This document shows, piece by piece, positions 8,032-16,281 of a stretch of DNA of 64,000 nucleotides; the first letter of the stretch is position 1, and every line of letters begins with the position of its first letter. The position numbers and the translations under genes were made by a program. The stretch spans positions 124,001 to 188,000 of the forward strand of contig JAUIHI010000007.1 in assembly GCA_030432295.1 (NCBI GenBank). The letters run 5' to 3'. The DNA comes from Anaerolineae bacterium. GTDB lineage: Bacteria > Chloroflexota > Anaerolineae > Caldilineales > Caldilineaceae. Below the pieces are notes generated by a model. It worked only from the letters and a program-made list of their open reading frames with translations, was not told the origin of the DNA and did no database searches.

Positions 8032-9015
8032 TCAGAACATCCACGCCTCTAGATTCCACTTAATCCGCGGACCCGCGGGATATTCCCCCGGCTCGAAGAA
8101 CTTGCCCGTCAGCATCTCATACGTGCGAATGTAACGCTCTGCCGCCTGCACGGCCAGCGCTTCCGGCATGGGAAACGGCTCGCCCTCGCCCCGGTAGCCG
8201 TGGGCCGCATAATAAAGCCGGATGAATTCCTTATCGAAATTCTCCGGCTCTCTTCCCTCTGTGTTCTCTGTGCCCTTTGTGGTTAATTGTTCGTAGCTCT
8301 CCGCTGTCCAGAAACGGCTGGAATCGGGGGTGTGCATCTCGTCGATCAGCACCAGTTCCCCCTCGTCGGTTAGACCGAATTCATATTTCGTGTCCACCAG
8401 AATCAGCCCACCCCGCCGGGCGATCTCCTGCCCCCGCTGGAAGACGGCGATGGCCGCGGCGCAGACCTGCTCCCAGAGCGCGGCGGGGACCAGCCCCCGT
8501 TCCACGATTTCGGCGCTGGTGATGCGCTCGTCGTGGCCGCCGTCCTGGGCTTTGGTCGTCGGTGTGATAATCGGTGTGGGCAGCGCGTCGTTCTTCTTCA
8601 ATCCGTCGGGGAAGTCCATCCCGTAGATGTTGCGCTCGCCCTGACTGTAGCGATACCAGAGCGCGGTGGAGGTGACGCCGCTGATGTAGCCGCGCACGAC
8701 GACTTCCACGGGAAGGGGACGACACTTGCGCCCAATCGTGACATTCGGGTCTGGGGATTCGATGAAGTGGCTGCCAACAATATCCGCCACCTGTCCAAAC
8801 CAGAAGGCTGCCAGTTGGTTGAGCACCTGGCCTTTGTAGGGAACCAGCCCCAGAATCCGGTCGAAGGCCGAAAGCCGGTCGGTGGTGATCAGTACCAGTC
8901 GGTCGTCCAACTCGTAGATATCCCGCACTTTGCCCTGGCGTTTTGTGCCTAGGAAGGGCAGGTCTACGCCCTCAAAGGGGTGGGCCAGCGCGCGCTCAAT
9001 CAGTGTCTTTGTCAT
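8032..9015 (-). CDS. purC: Phosphoribosylaminoimidazole-succinocarboxamide synthase
   Basis: PurC condenses CAIR with aspartate. The 327-residue length and motifs match the longer, yeast-like SAICAR synthetases: 'GKVRDIYELDDRLVLITTDRLSAFD', 'PLPVEVVVRGYISG', 'DTKYEFGLTDEGELVLIDEMHTPDSSRFW'. After that motif there is an in-frame insertion 'LTTKGTENTEGREPEN' encoded by an 'aaccacaaagggcacagag'-type repeat (8250-8284). The start overlaps the upstream membrane-protein gene by 20 bp. Confidence 0.96.
   Translation of the reverse strand: MTKTLIERALAHPFEGVDLPFLGTKRQGKVRDIYELDDRLVLITTDRLSAFDRILGLVPYKGQVLNQLAAFWFGQVADIVGSHFIESPDPNVTIGRKCRPLPVEVVVRGYISGVTSTALWYRYSQGERNIYGMDFPDGLKKNDALPTPIITPTTKAQDGGHDERITSAEIVERGLVPAALWEQVCAAAIAVFQRGQEIARRGGLILVDTKYEFGLTDEGELVLIDEMHTPDSSRFWTAESYEQLTTKGTENTEGREPENFDKEFIRLYYAAHGYRGEGEPFPMPEALAVQAAERYIRTYEMLTGKFFEPGEYPAGPRIKWNLEAWMF
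8250..8284. repeat. 'accacaaag' octamer-type repeat inside purC
   Basis: On the minus strand: aaccacaaagggcacagag followed by aacacagaggga, the same word family as the intergenic palindromes at 17086, 52068 and 63368. It encodes about 12 residues of low complexity (TTKGTENTEG) in the PurC C-terminal region. Confidence 0.75.
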
Positions 9016-9577
9016 CGGTCTTTTTCTCGGAAAGTTTGCGGGAGGTTCGTCGCCGTTTTGGCGCTGATCCTTCCTTAAAGCGCGGCTTCATTAGATACAT
9101 ATCTGGTGAGAGGCGGCGCAAAACTGGCTCCAGATCATCGTCGTCCCAATCGTCAATCTCTTCATTCTCTGCTGCACCATTGGCAATCATTTGTGAAAAG
9201 AGGAAGAGGGCCAATGCACCTACGACCGCCACCAGCAAGGAGGCTTCCCAAACTGCAAGTGGGGTCGGCCACGCAACCAGGCGGGCCAGAAGGACTTCAC
9301 CGACGGCAATCAGTGCTCCAGCCCCCAGCCCCATCAACAAGAGTAGGATGTCAAAGGCAGGTATCCGGGCTGCGATCAGAATTGTGCTGCCCGCGATGAT
9401 GACTGCCAGGATCGTCGCTTGCAGAAAAGTCAGTGGGGCAAGCAGAGAGAGAAGCCAGGCCAAGCCAAGAAAATAGATGAGTGCCACAGAAAGTGCAATC
9501 AGTCCACCCACTACAACAATCAGAATGGTGCCTGTGACACTCATATCTTCAATTTCGGGTTCTGGTTGTTCACGCAT
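8996..9577 (-). CDS. Four- to five-span membrane protein of unknown function
   Basis: A 193-residue protein. Residues 12-135 form hydrophobic segments (about 12-40, 42-70, 73-98, 110-132), followed by a charged cytoplasmic-looking tail with '[13 protein letters not shown]' and a Lys/Arg-rich C-terminus. No family is recognised. It overlaps purQ by 8 bp and purC by 20 bp, so it is translated within the purine operon, but nothing in the sequence ties it to purines. Confidence 0.8.
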   Translation of the reverse strand: MREQPEPEIEDMSVTGTILIVVVGGLIALSVALIYFLGLAWLLSLLAPLTFLQATILAVIIAGSTILIAARIPAFDILLLLMGLGAGALIAVGEVLLARLVAWPTPLAVWEASLLVAVVGALALFLFSQMIANGAAENEEIDDWDDDDLEPVLRRLSPDMYLMKPRFKEGSAPKRRRTSRKLSEKKTDDKDTD

Positions 9578-10376
9578 TGATCAGCGCCTCAAACAGAGAA
9601 AGACCCAGACCTCCCCGGCTCTTGACTGGACTCTGGATCGCTGTTATGTGATCCTCCGGGTGGGGCATCAGACCGACCACATTGCCAGCCGCGTTGCAGA
9701 TACCGGCGATGTCAGCCACACTGCCGTTGGGGTTCACCGGATAGCGTCCGCCCGCCGGGTTGCCGTCCCCATCCACATAGCGGAAGGCGACCAGCCCGCC
9801 CTTTTCCAAACTCCCCACCGTCGCTTCGTCCGCAGCCTGGAAGTTGCCCTCGCCGTGGGCCACCGGGCAGAAAATCGGCTCCCGGATGGCGGAGAGGAAA
9901 CTGGCCTTTGCGCTGCCATTGACTGCCAAATAGACCCAACGGCATTCAAAGTGGCCGGATGCGTTGTGGGTGAGGGTGACGTTGCGAGTTGCGAGTTGCG
10001 AGTTGCGCAGGCCGTCATCCGTCTGCGGTCCGCTGTCCGCCGTCGGCTGTCCGGGGAGAATCCCCGCCTTCACAAGTGTCTGGAAGCCGTTGCAGATGCC
10101 CAGTACCCGCTTGCCGCTGGCGACAAATTCGTGCAACTGATCGTTGAAAAAGACGTGCATATCCAGAGCCAGACGCACGCCAGCGCCCAGCGCGTCGCCA
10201 TAGGAGAAGCCGCCGGGCAGGATTAGAGCGTCGTAGTCGGCGAAGCGTCGTTCCCCGGCCCGCAGTCGGTTGATGTGGACGATTTCGGGCGCGCCGCCAG
10301 CTAATTCACAGGCCCGGGCTGCTTCGCCGTCCCGGTTCGTGCCGGATGCGTGGAGAATGAGAATTTTTGGTTTCAC
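9570..10376 (-). CDS. purQ: FGAM synthase subunit I (glutamine amidotransferase)
   Basis: PurQ supplies ammonia to PurL for FGAR to FGAM. Seen: '[14 protein letters not shown]', nucleophile in '[22 protein letters not shown]' (Cys about residue 98), and the His-Glu pair in 'GLMPHPEDH'. Start is a GTG at 10376, 3 bp after the PIN-gene stop. Between 'LPG' and '[15 protein letters not shown]', about 25 residues ('[20 protein letters not shown]') are encoded by two heptamer arrays and are absent from ordinary PurQ. The product has 268 residues. Confidence 0.95.
   Translation of the reverse strand: MKPKILILHASGTNRDGEAARACELAGGAPEIVHINRLRAGERRFADYDALILPGGFSYGDALGAGVRLALDMHVFFNDQLHEFVASGKRVLGICNGFQTLVKAGILPGQPTADSGPQTDDGLRNSQLATRNVTLTHNASGHFECRWVYLAVNGSAKASFLSAIREPIFCPVAHGEGNFQAADEATVGSLEKGGLVAFRYVDGDGNPAGGRYPVNPNGSVADIAGICNAAGNVVGLMPHPEDHITAIQSPVKSRGGLGLSLFEALINA
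9981..10055. repeat. Two heptamer arrays inside purQ
   Basis: Positions 9981-10008 are four tandem copies of gttgcga/c. Positions 10014-10055 are six degenerate heptamers (gtcatcc, gtctgcg, gtccgct, gtccgcc, gtcggct, gtccggg). The 7-bp period is maintained although it is out of step with codons; the total length keeps the PurQ frame. Confidence 0.88.
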
Positions 10377-10379
10377 GAG

Positions 10380-10799
10380 TCAATTCACCGTTCGAATTTT
10401 TTGCAGGAAGTCGTCGGGTGTTACGACTTCAAATGCAGATGACTGAAGTTGTCTTAGAAAATGACGGTTATCGGAGAGCAGAAAATCGAGTTCCTGCCAT
10501 TCCGTAAATCCGCCGATGAAAGCGTCAGCTTTGGCAGGCAACCCCAATCTGCCGTACTTTGTAACAAAGCGAGTCGGCACCGGTTCGTCAACAATACGGG
10601 CAAACTCAAACGGAACAAACAGGCGATAAAAGTTCCGTACTTGCTCAGGGGTCGACAGATTGCGTGCAACTTCCTGAGCAACAAGACGCGGAATGAATAA
10701 CCGGATACTTGGGCCAATTTTGTCCAGAACAGATGCAATCACTGGGTCTTGTGTACGCAGGCCACGGATGAATACACAGCTATCGATACAGATGCGCAT
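10380..10799 (-). CDS. PIN-domain toxin-like ribonuclease
   Basis: A 139-residue PIN protein. Seen: 'MRICIDSCVFIRGL' (first acidic residue Asp6), 'VAQEVARNL' (second acidic position), and 'KADAFIGGFTEWQELDFLLSDNRHFL' with the late Asp residues. PIN toxins of this type cleave RNA and are held by a small antitoxin. It overlaps the upstream antitoxin-like gene by 20 bp and ends 3 bp before the purQ GTG. The pair is embedded between purL and purQ. Confidence 0.85.
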   Translation of the reverse strand: MRICIDSCVFIRGLRTQDPVIASVLDKIGPSIRLFIPRLVAQEVARNLSTPEQVRNFYRLFVPFEFARIVDEPVPTRFVTKYGRLGLPAKADAFIGGFTEWQELDFLLSDNRHFLRQLQSSAFEVVTPDDFLQKIRTVN

Positions 10800-11061
10800 A
10801 CTCCGCCTCGAAAATTTCTTCTCGGGAACGTCTGGTTAACGCAACGATCTCCTCAGCCGTTGAATCTGGCAAAACTCCGCCCTCCTCCTGTACTTGGGCG
10901 CGTAAATCCTCCCAGCCCTGTTGCCACAAGCGACGCTGGCGGACTTCCTCGACCCACTCTGTGATAATAGCAACCGGGTCTTGATGAGCTTCGCTTGCCA
11001 GTTCTGCCAGGTCCGCATACAGACTAGCGGGTAATTGAAGTGTTACTGTTTCTGCGCTCAC
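10780..11061 (-). CDS. Antitoxin-like partner of the PIN protein
   Basis: A 93-residue protein starting at a GTG at 11061, chosen because GGAAGGAAAG lies just upstream and an earlier ATG would overlap the purL end. The N-terminal 'TVTLQLPASLYADLAELASEAHQDP' looks like a ribbon-helix-helix DNA-binding segment; the C-terminal 'LPDSTAEEIVALTRRSREEIFEAEYAHLYR' could wrap the toxin. It is inferred to be an antitoxin from its size, fold pattern and overlap with the PIN gene. Confidence 0.75.
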   Translation of the reverse strand: MSAETVTLQLPASLYADLAELASEAHQDPVAIITEWVEEVRQRRLWQQGWEDLRAQVQEEGGVLPDSTAEEIVALTRRSREEIFEAEYAHLYR

Positions 11062-11105
11062 AATTACTTTCCTTCCATCACAGGCGCTAGGTTCCAGCCA
11101 CCAAT

Positions 11106-14015
11106 TCAGGCAACTTGCCTCTTCCATGCATTTACCAACTCATCCACCGCCAAATCGATCACCGACTCGCCTTCTAATTCTACCACCAAACGGCTGTCCG
11201 CGCTGACTGTGCCGATTTCGACCAGAGGCAGCCCGGCGAAGTGTTCTTCCAGCGTGGTCACGTCCTCCGTCTTCACCTCCACCAGCAGCCGCCCATTGCT
11301 CTCGCTGAACAGCGCTTCCACAGGCGAAAGTTCGCCATTCGCTATTCGCAACTCGCTATTCGCAACTCGCACACCCAGCCGCCCCCCAATCGCCATCTCT
11401 GCCAGGGCCACCGCCAGCCCGCCTTCGCTCAGGTCGTGACAGCTTTGCACCAGATCGGAACGAATCGCGTTGTGCAGGGCTGTGTAGCGGGCCAGGGGTT
11501 CGTTGGGCATTTGGGGCGGGTCGCCGCTGTCGATGCCCAGCAGGGAAAAGAGCAGAGAGCCGCCCAACTCAGCGGCTGTGTCGCCGATGAGATAGAGCCG
11601 ATTGCCCGGGGCTTTCAGGTCGCTGGTGCAGGTATGTTCGATATCCGGCACAATGCCGATGGCGGAGATAAGCAGCGTGCCGGGGATCGGCTCGCCGTTG
11701 AATTCGTTGTAGAGGCTGTCTTTGCCGGAGATGAAGGGCGCATTGTAGGCCAGGCTGCCGTCGTAGCAGCCCTGGGCCGCACGCACCAGTGTGCCCAGCC
11801 GATCCCGCAGTTTGGGATTGCCCCAACAGAAGTTGTCCAGCAGTGCGATCTGGTCCGGGTCTGCGCCCACGGCCACCGCATTGCGGAAAGCCTCATCAAT
11901 GGCGCTGACGGCCATCGCGTAAGGGTCCCGCTTGCCCAGCAGGGGATTGATGCCGTTGCTCAGACAGAAGGCTTTGTTGTGATGCCAGGTTCCCAGGGGT
12001 TTCAACACTGCGGCATCCGCGGGGCCGTCCATCTCTGGCCCGGTGAAGGGACGGACGAGCGTGCCGCCCCGCACTTCGTGATCGTAGGTGCGCACGATCG
12101 CCTCTTTGCTGGCTACGGACGGATGAGAAAGGAGAGTCAGCAGCAGGTTGGAGAGGTTAGAGATTGGGGATTGCGCGTCGGCGGCCAATTTTACCAACTC
12201 TGCCCGCCAATCTTTAATCGCAAAATTCTTGTCCCGATATTCCGCCTGCATCTCCGTTCCCGGCCAGCCGTCGTGGAGGAATTTCATGCCCAAATGGGCC
12301 ACCGGTCGGCCCAGATAATTGACGTGCAATTCGCCGTCGCCGGTGAAAATGCCCAGCACCCGCATCTCCACATCCCAGCCGTCGGCCAGTTCTTGCAGGC
12401 GGGGCAGATTTTCTTCGGGCACGGCCAGCACCATTCGCTCCTGGGCTTCAGAAATCCAGATTTCCCAAGGGGTGAGGCCAGGATATTTGAGGGGTACTTC
12501 GGAAAGCTCGACCTCCACGCCCAGCTCCTTGCCCATTTCGCCGCAAGCAGACGACAGCCCGCCCGCGCCGCAGTCTGTGATGGCGGTGTAGAGCTGCTCG
12601 TCTCGGGCCGCTTCGATCAGTTCGATCAGCCCTTTTTCGGTGATGGGGTCGCCGATCTGCACTGCGCTGCCCGATTTTTCGCTGGTCTCGTGGGTCAGTT
12701 CGGCAGAGGAAAAAGTGGCCCCGTGCAGCCCATCCCGACCCGTGCGCCCGCCCAGGACCACCACCCGATCGCCCAGTTGGGGTTCGGTAGGGTGGCTGTC
12801 CCGGGGCAGCAGACCGACGCAACCGGCGAAAACCAGCGGGTTGCCCAGATAGCCCTCGTCGTAGATCACCGCGCCGTTGACCGTCGGCAGCCCCAATTTA
12901 TTGCCGTAATCGCCGATACCCGCCACCACTCCTTCCCGGATGCGGGCCGGGTGGAGCAGACCAGCGGGCAGTTCGCTCTGGGGGAAGTCCTGGGGGGCAA
13001 AGCAGAGCACATCCGTGCAGGCGATGGGCCGGGCCGAGACGCCGATGATGTCACGCACAACGCCGCCGATGCCTGTGTTGGCCCCGCCGAAGGGTTCGAG
13101 CGCGGAGGGGTGGTTGTGGGTCTCCACTTTGAAGGCCAGGTCGAAGTCGTCGTCAAAGGCGATGATGCCCGCGTTGTCCACAAAGGCCGAGCGCAGCCAG
13201 GGGCGGTCGACCGCTTCGGTGGCACGGCGCAGATAGTAGCGCAGCATCCCCGGCACTTCGCGCACCACACGAGTGTGACGTTCCAGACTGATCCAGCGGA
13301 AAATAATTTTAGAGCGGAATGTCTTGTGGACGCAGTGCTCGCTCCAGGTCTGGGCCAGGGTTTCCAGTTCCACGTCGGTGGGGTCCCGCTCCATCTCGGC
13401 GAAATAGTCCTGAATGGCCTTCATCTCCGGGCCATCCAGCGAGAGCAACCGCTCGCCGCTCAGGGCCACCAGAGATTCTTCGTCCAATCCAGAAAGGCTG
13501 ATCGATTCCACAAAATCGCTGGCCGCGCTCTCCTGGTCAAACTGGGGTGGGATGGGGCCAAGGGTATAGTGTTCGATGGTTTCGTTGCAGAGCAGCCCCT
13601 GGGCCAGCCGGTGCAGATCGCCTTCGCTGAGATCGCCTTCCAATTCGTAGCGGGTGGCGGTGGCTGCATGGCTGATGGATAAACCCAATTCAGCCATTCC
13701 CCGCTCCAACTCCCGCGCGGCCACATCCGTCACGCCGGGGCGCAGGGCCACTTCGACGACGTGGGCGTCCTGCGCGGCAGCGGGCGGCATTTCCCCCGCG
13801 GAGAGATCGTCCCAGCGGGCGGCCTCTGTCACCAGGTCAGCCAAAAGAAAAGCACAGAGCCGGGAAAGCTGCTCTGTGCCTGGGTCTTCTGCCAGAAAGT
13901 ACAATTTGCTGGTGCGGCAGGAGTGCACGGCGTCGATTCCCAGCCGTTGAGCCTGCTGTACAATCTGCACGCCGCCGTCCCCGCGTCGGGGCGAAACTTC
14001 GATACGAATAGCCAT
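11106..14015 (-). CDS. purL: FGAM synthase, PurS-PurL fusion
   Basis: A 969-residue protein, longer than the roughly 740-aa small PurL. The first 160 or so residues contain PurS-like segments ('[20 protein letters not shown]' and '[19 protein letters not shown]'), so the PurS bridge to PurQ seems fused to PurL. The synthetase core follows: '[12 protein letters not shown]', '[27 protein letters not shown]', '[16 protein letters not shown]', '[11 protein letters not shown]'. ATG at 14015 has AGAGGAAAG upstream. Two heptamer arrays add '[10 protein letters not shown]' (about residue 620) and '[13 protein letters not shown]' (about residue 890). The gene heads the purine cluster, behind tRNA-Glu. 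Confidence 0.95.
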   Translation of the reverse strand: MAIRIEVSPRRGDGGVQIVQQAQRLGIDAVHSCRTSKLYFLAEDPGTEQLSRLCAFLLADLVTEAARWDDLSAGEMPPAAAQDAHVVEVALRPGVTDVAARELERGMAELGLSISHAATATRYELEGDLSEGDLHRLAQGLLCNETIEHYTLGPIPPQFDQESAASDFVESISLSGLDEESLVALSGERLLSLDGPEMKAIQDYFAEMERDPTDVELETLAQTWSEHCVHKTFRSKIIFRWISLERHTRVVREVPGMLRYYLRRATEAVDRPWLRSAFVDNAGIIAFDDDFDLAFKVETHNHPSALEPFGGANTGIGGVVRDIIGVSARPIACTDVLCFAPQDFPQSELPAGLLHPARIREGVVAGIGDYGNKLGLPTVNGAVIYDEGYLGNPLVFAGCVGLLPRDSHPTEPQLGDRVVVLGGRTGRDGLHGATFSSAELTHETSEKSGSAVQIGDPITEKGLIELIEAARDEQLYTAITDCGAGGLSSACGEMGKELGVEVELSEVPLKYPGLTPWEIWISEAQERMVLAVPEENLPRLQELADGWDVEMRVLGIFTGDGELHVNYLGRPVAHLGMKFLHDGWPGTEMQAEYRDKNFAIKDWRAELVKLAADAQSPISNLSNLLLTLLSHPSVASKEAIVRTYDHEVRGGTLVRPFTGPEMDGPADAAVLKPLGTWHHNKAFCLSNGINPLLGKRDPYAMAVSAIDEAFRNAVAVGADPDQIALLDNFCWGNPKLRDRLGTLVRAAQGCYDGSLAYNAPFISGKDSLYNEFNGEPIPGTLLISAIGIVPDIEHTCTSDLKAPGNRLYLIGDTAAELGGSLLFSLLGIDSGDPPQMPNEPLARYTALHNAIRSDLVQSCHDLSEGGLAVALAEMAIGGRLGVRVANSELRIANGELSPVEALFSESNGRLLVEVKTEDVTTLEEHFAGLPLVEIGTVSADSRLVVELEGESVIDLAVDELVNAWKRQVA
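11331..11372. repeat. Heptamer array inside purL (3' part)
   Basis: Six tandem heptamers: ttcgcca, ttcgcta, ttcgcaa, ctcgcta, ttcgcaa, ctcgcac. They encode '[15 protein letters not shown]' in the C-terminal PurL domain, between 'EMAIGGRLG' and '[12 protein letters not shown]', where ordinary PurL has no such extension. Confidence 0.88.
12145..12179. repeat. Heptamer array inside purL (middle)
   Basis: Degenerate heptamers aggttgg, agaggtt, agagatt, ggggatt. They encode '[12 protein letters not shown]' just before the conserved '[22 protein letters not shown]' segment. The same 'QSPI/ISNL' peptide recurs in the proteins at 31967 and 38694. Confidence 0.78.
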
Positions 14016-14032
14016 ATACTTTCCTCTACTCA

Positions 14033-14119
14033 ATAGCCGCTGATGAACGCTGACAAATACGGATGGGTACAGACAAATTCTGCGCAACCTGTTGTTTCTG
14101 CGTAAATCTGCGTCCTCTT
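14033..14119. repeat. 'gctgatgaacgctgac' family repeat upstream of purL
   Basis: Left portion ctcaatagccgctgatgaac at 14033-14066 and right portion tctgcgtaaatctgcgtcct at 14097-14119 belong to the same word family as 6307, 20247 and 60258. It occupies the purL leader between the tRNA gene and the start codon; no coding potential is seen. Confidence 0.6.
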
Positions 14120-14202
14120 ATCTGTCTGACAATTGGGCCTGAAATGCAAAAGACCCAGACGGTGGACACAGTCGGGTCTTTGAGCGTCGGGATGAAATTG
14201 TG

Positions 14203-14274
14203 TACCCCCAAGGGGATTCGAACCCCTGTCGCGGGCTTGAAAGGCCCGTGTCCTAACCACTAGACGATGGGGGC
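14203..14274 (-). tRNA. tRNA-Glu (anticodon TTC)
   Basis: Read on the minus strand: acceptor GCCCCCA pairs with TGGGGGT (one G-U end pair), D arm 'TCGTCTAGTGGTTAGGACA', anticodon arm CGGGC-CTTTCAA-GCCCG with anticodon TTC, and T arm CAGGGGTTCGAATCCCCTT. Discriminator A; no encoded CCA. All four stems form cleanly. It lies upstream of purL on the same strand. Confidence 0.96.
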
Positions 14275-14440
14275 GGACATTTGACAACAGGATGAAGTAT
14301 AACAGGCGTTGGCGGCGCGGTCAAATTGGGACAAACCTGTTCGACGAACACTTTTTCAGGTTGGCATTTCTGGGATACAATCGATCTTGATCTCGCCCAT
14401 CCGTTTGCCCTGACACGCCCAGATTAGGAGAATCCGACCG

Positions 14441-15604
14441 ATGAAATACCGCTTTCCTACCGGTATCCCTTCCACCCGCATACCTGCCGTCCGCTGGATC
14501 GTTCTATTGTGTCTGTTGACCACCGTTCTGGTGCTCACAGGCTGCACAGTTGAGGAGTTTCTGTCCGACGACGTGCAGCCCATCGAGCAGACACAGACAG
14601 ACGAAGACGACGACTATTACTATACGGAAACCGCGGAGGATTGTTGGGAGGACGAAGAGTTCGACGAGGTGGATCAGCTCTGCTACTCGGTGGTCTATTG
14701 TGACGAGGAGGGCATCTGCGAGGAGGAAGAATACGACTTTCTCGATCTTCTCTTTGGCCTGGTAGATGAATTGGTGTGGGGCGTGGCTGGGGGCGACTTT
14801 GAAGACGCGGCCGAATTGGAGGAGAACACCCTCGTCACTTATCGGGTAGATGGCAACCAGATTTTGGAGCCGGAACTGGCCGCTGTGACCGACGACCTGC
14901 TGGACTTTCAGGCGGACACGGAAGCGCACCAGAAAATCTGGGTCTACTTTGCCCGGTTGGTTCCCCCGGAGCAGCGCCCCTATCTGACCAAATATGTGGT
15001 CTTCACAGACGGCCCGGACGAGGTGCTGGCCTTTGTAACGCCAGACACGGACGATCCGACAAAATGGCTGCTGGGGGTGGACATTACCGATACCAGCAAC
15101 CCGGAGGAGTTGACTTTCACCCTTATCCACGAGTTCGCCCACCTGATGACCCTCAACAGCGGGCAGGTTTCGGTGAATGAATATCTGGCGTTGGAGCCAG
15201 ACAACGAAGAACTCTACGAGGAGGCCGCGGCGGCCTGCTCGGTCTACTTTCCCGGCGAAGGGTGCAGCGAGCCGACTTCGTACATCAACGCCTTCTACGA
15301 GCGCTTCTGGGCTGACATCTACGAGGAGTGGTCGGAGATCAGTTGGATGGAGGACGAGGACGAATACGCGGCGGCGGCAGAAGAATTTTATCTGTCGCGG
15401 GAGGATGATTTCGTCTCCGACTACGCGGCCACCAGCCCGGAGGAGGACATCGCTGAGTCCTTCGCCACTTTTGTGCTGAAGCCCAAACCCACCGGCGACA
15501 CCCTGGCCGACCAGAAGGTGGCCTTCTTCTACGACTATCCCGAACTGGTCAAACTGCGGGCCGAAATGAGCGGACGGATTTACTCCCGCCTGCGACGGCG
15601 ATAG
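14441..15604 (+). CDS. Acidic lipoprotein with HExxH zinc-peptidase motif
   Basis: A 387-residue exported protein. Residues 18-35 are a hydrophobic signal ending in lipobox 'VLTGC' (Cys35). Residues 40-130 are extremely acidic and contain five or so Cys. The motif 'TLIHEFAHLMTLN' puts H230, E231 and H234 in a gluzincin-like zinc site; a third ligand could be in 'EEDIAESFATFVLKP' (E-x-x-A-E-x-F, a pattern seen in putative zinc-dependent peptidases). Surface-anchored protease is therefore plausible; substrate unknown. It is monocistronic, between the tRNA-Glu and the brnTA promoter. Confidence 0.78.
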   Translation: MKYRFPTGIPSTRIPAVRWIVLLCLLTTVLVLTGCTVEEFLSDDVQPIEQTQTDEDDDYYYTETAEDCWEDEEFDEVDQLCYSVVYCDEEGICEEEEYDFLDLLFGLVDELVWGVAGGDFEDAAELEENTLVTYRVDGNQILEPELAAVTDDLLDFQADTEAHQKIWVYFARLVPPEQRPYLTKYVVFTDGPDEVLAFVTPDTDDPTKWLLGVDITDTSNPEELTFTLIHEFAHLMTLNSGQVSVNEYLALEPDNEELYEEAAAACSVYFPGEGCSEPTSYINAFYERFWADIYEEWSEISWMEDEDEYAAAAEEFYLSREDDFVSDYAATSPEEDIAESFATFVLKPKPTGDTLADQKVAFFYDYPELVKLRAEMSGRIYSRLRRR

Positions 15605-15642
15605 ATGCGCAAAGGCCAGAAGAAATCAAACGAAATTTGTAC

Positions 15643-15671
15643 TTGACAAATCATATTTGTAGCTACATAAT
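15643..15671 (+). promoter_or_regulatory. brnTA promoter and probable operator
   Basis: TTGACA at 15643-15648, 17-bp spacer, CATAAT at 15666-15671. Around the -10 box, tgtagct(a/g) occurs twice, 14 bp apart, flanked by atttgt and gcaaat; repeats of this kind suit binding of the autoregulating BrnA-BrnT complex (family knowledge, not shown here). Confidence 0.75.
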
Positions 15672-15704
15672 TGTAGCTGCAAATATCGTATCCAGGAGGA
15701 CGAA

Positions 15705-15995
15705 ATGAACTGGATATGGGAGGAAAGAAAGAACGCCATCAATCGGCGGAGGCACAGGCTCAGCTTCGAGACGGCATCTCTGGTCTTTGACGATCCGTTT
15801 GCTGCCAGCCGCTCCGATCACTACCCCTATGAGGAACGGTGGCAGACAATCGGTGCTATCGGAAATGTCGTTATACTCGTCGTGCATACGCAGCCGGTGG
15901 TGGATGAGTTGACAGGGGAAGAAACGGGACGGATCATTAGCGCCCGAAAAGCCACTGCCCACGAGAGGAAAATCTATGCAGAAGGCGATTTCTAA
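15705..15995 (+). CDS. brnT: BrnT-family ribonuclease toxin
   Basis: A 96-residue BrnT toxin, a RelE-fold ribonuclease. Seen: 'WEERKNAINRRRHRLSFETASLVFDDP', 'EERWQTIGAIGNVVILVVHT' and the closing 'RIISARKATAHERKIY', which is the family signature with conserved Arg/His/Tyr. The ATG at 15705 has AGGAGG eight bases upstream. The 3' end overlaps brnA by 20 bp. Confidence 0.93.
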   Translation: MNWIWEERKNAINRRRHRLSFETASLVFDDPFAASRSDHYPYEERWQTIGAIGNVVILVVHTQPVVDELTGEETGRIISARKATAHERKIYAEGDF

Positions 15996-16281
15996 GCAAC
16001 TTACCCCAGCACAGCAGGCCGAACTTGCCGCGCTGGAAAATATGCCGGATGAGGCGATAGATACGCAGGATATACCCGAAACAGCCGACTGGAGCGATGC
16101 AAAACGGGGGGTATTCTATCGACCGGTCAAACAGCAGATCACCCTACGGCTAGACGCTGATCTGATTGATTGGTTCAAAAACCAGGGTGAATCCCCGACG
16201 GGCAGAGGCTACCAGACCCGCATCAATCTCGCGTTGCGTGAATACGTCGCTCACTATACTGTAGATGATTCATCGGAATGA
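15976..16281 (+). CDS. brnA: BrnA-family antitoxin
   Basis: A 101-residue antitoxin. The centre 'DWSDAKRGVFYRPVKQQITLRLDADLIDWFKNQGE--GRGYQTRINLALREYV' is the BrnA pattern: a toxin-neutralising first half and a ribbon-helix-helix C-terminal half that binds the promoter. It overlaps brnT by 20 bp with its own GAGAGG site. Its stop codon directly abuts the stop of the convergent aldolase gene, leaving no room for a terminator. Confidence 0.92.
   Translation: MQKAISKQLTPAQQAELAALENMPDEAIDTQDIPETADWSDAKRGVFYRPVKQQITLRLDADLIDWFKNQGESPTGRGYQTRINLALREYVAHYTVDDSSE

Noticed and set aside
11241-13682. An 813-codon open frame on the plus strand
   Set aside because: It lies wholly antisense to purL, whose motifs are unmistakable. 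The frame is open only because of high GC at third positions.
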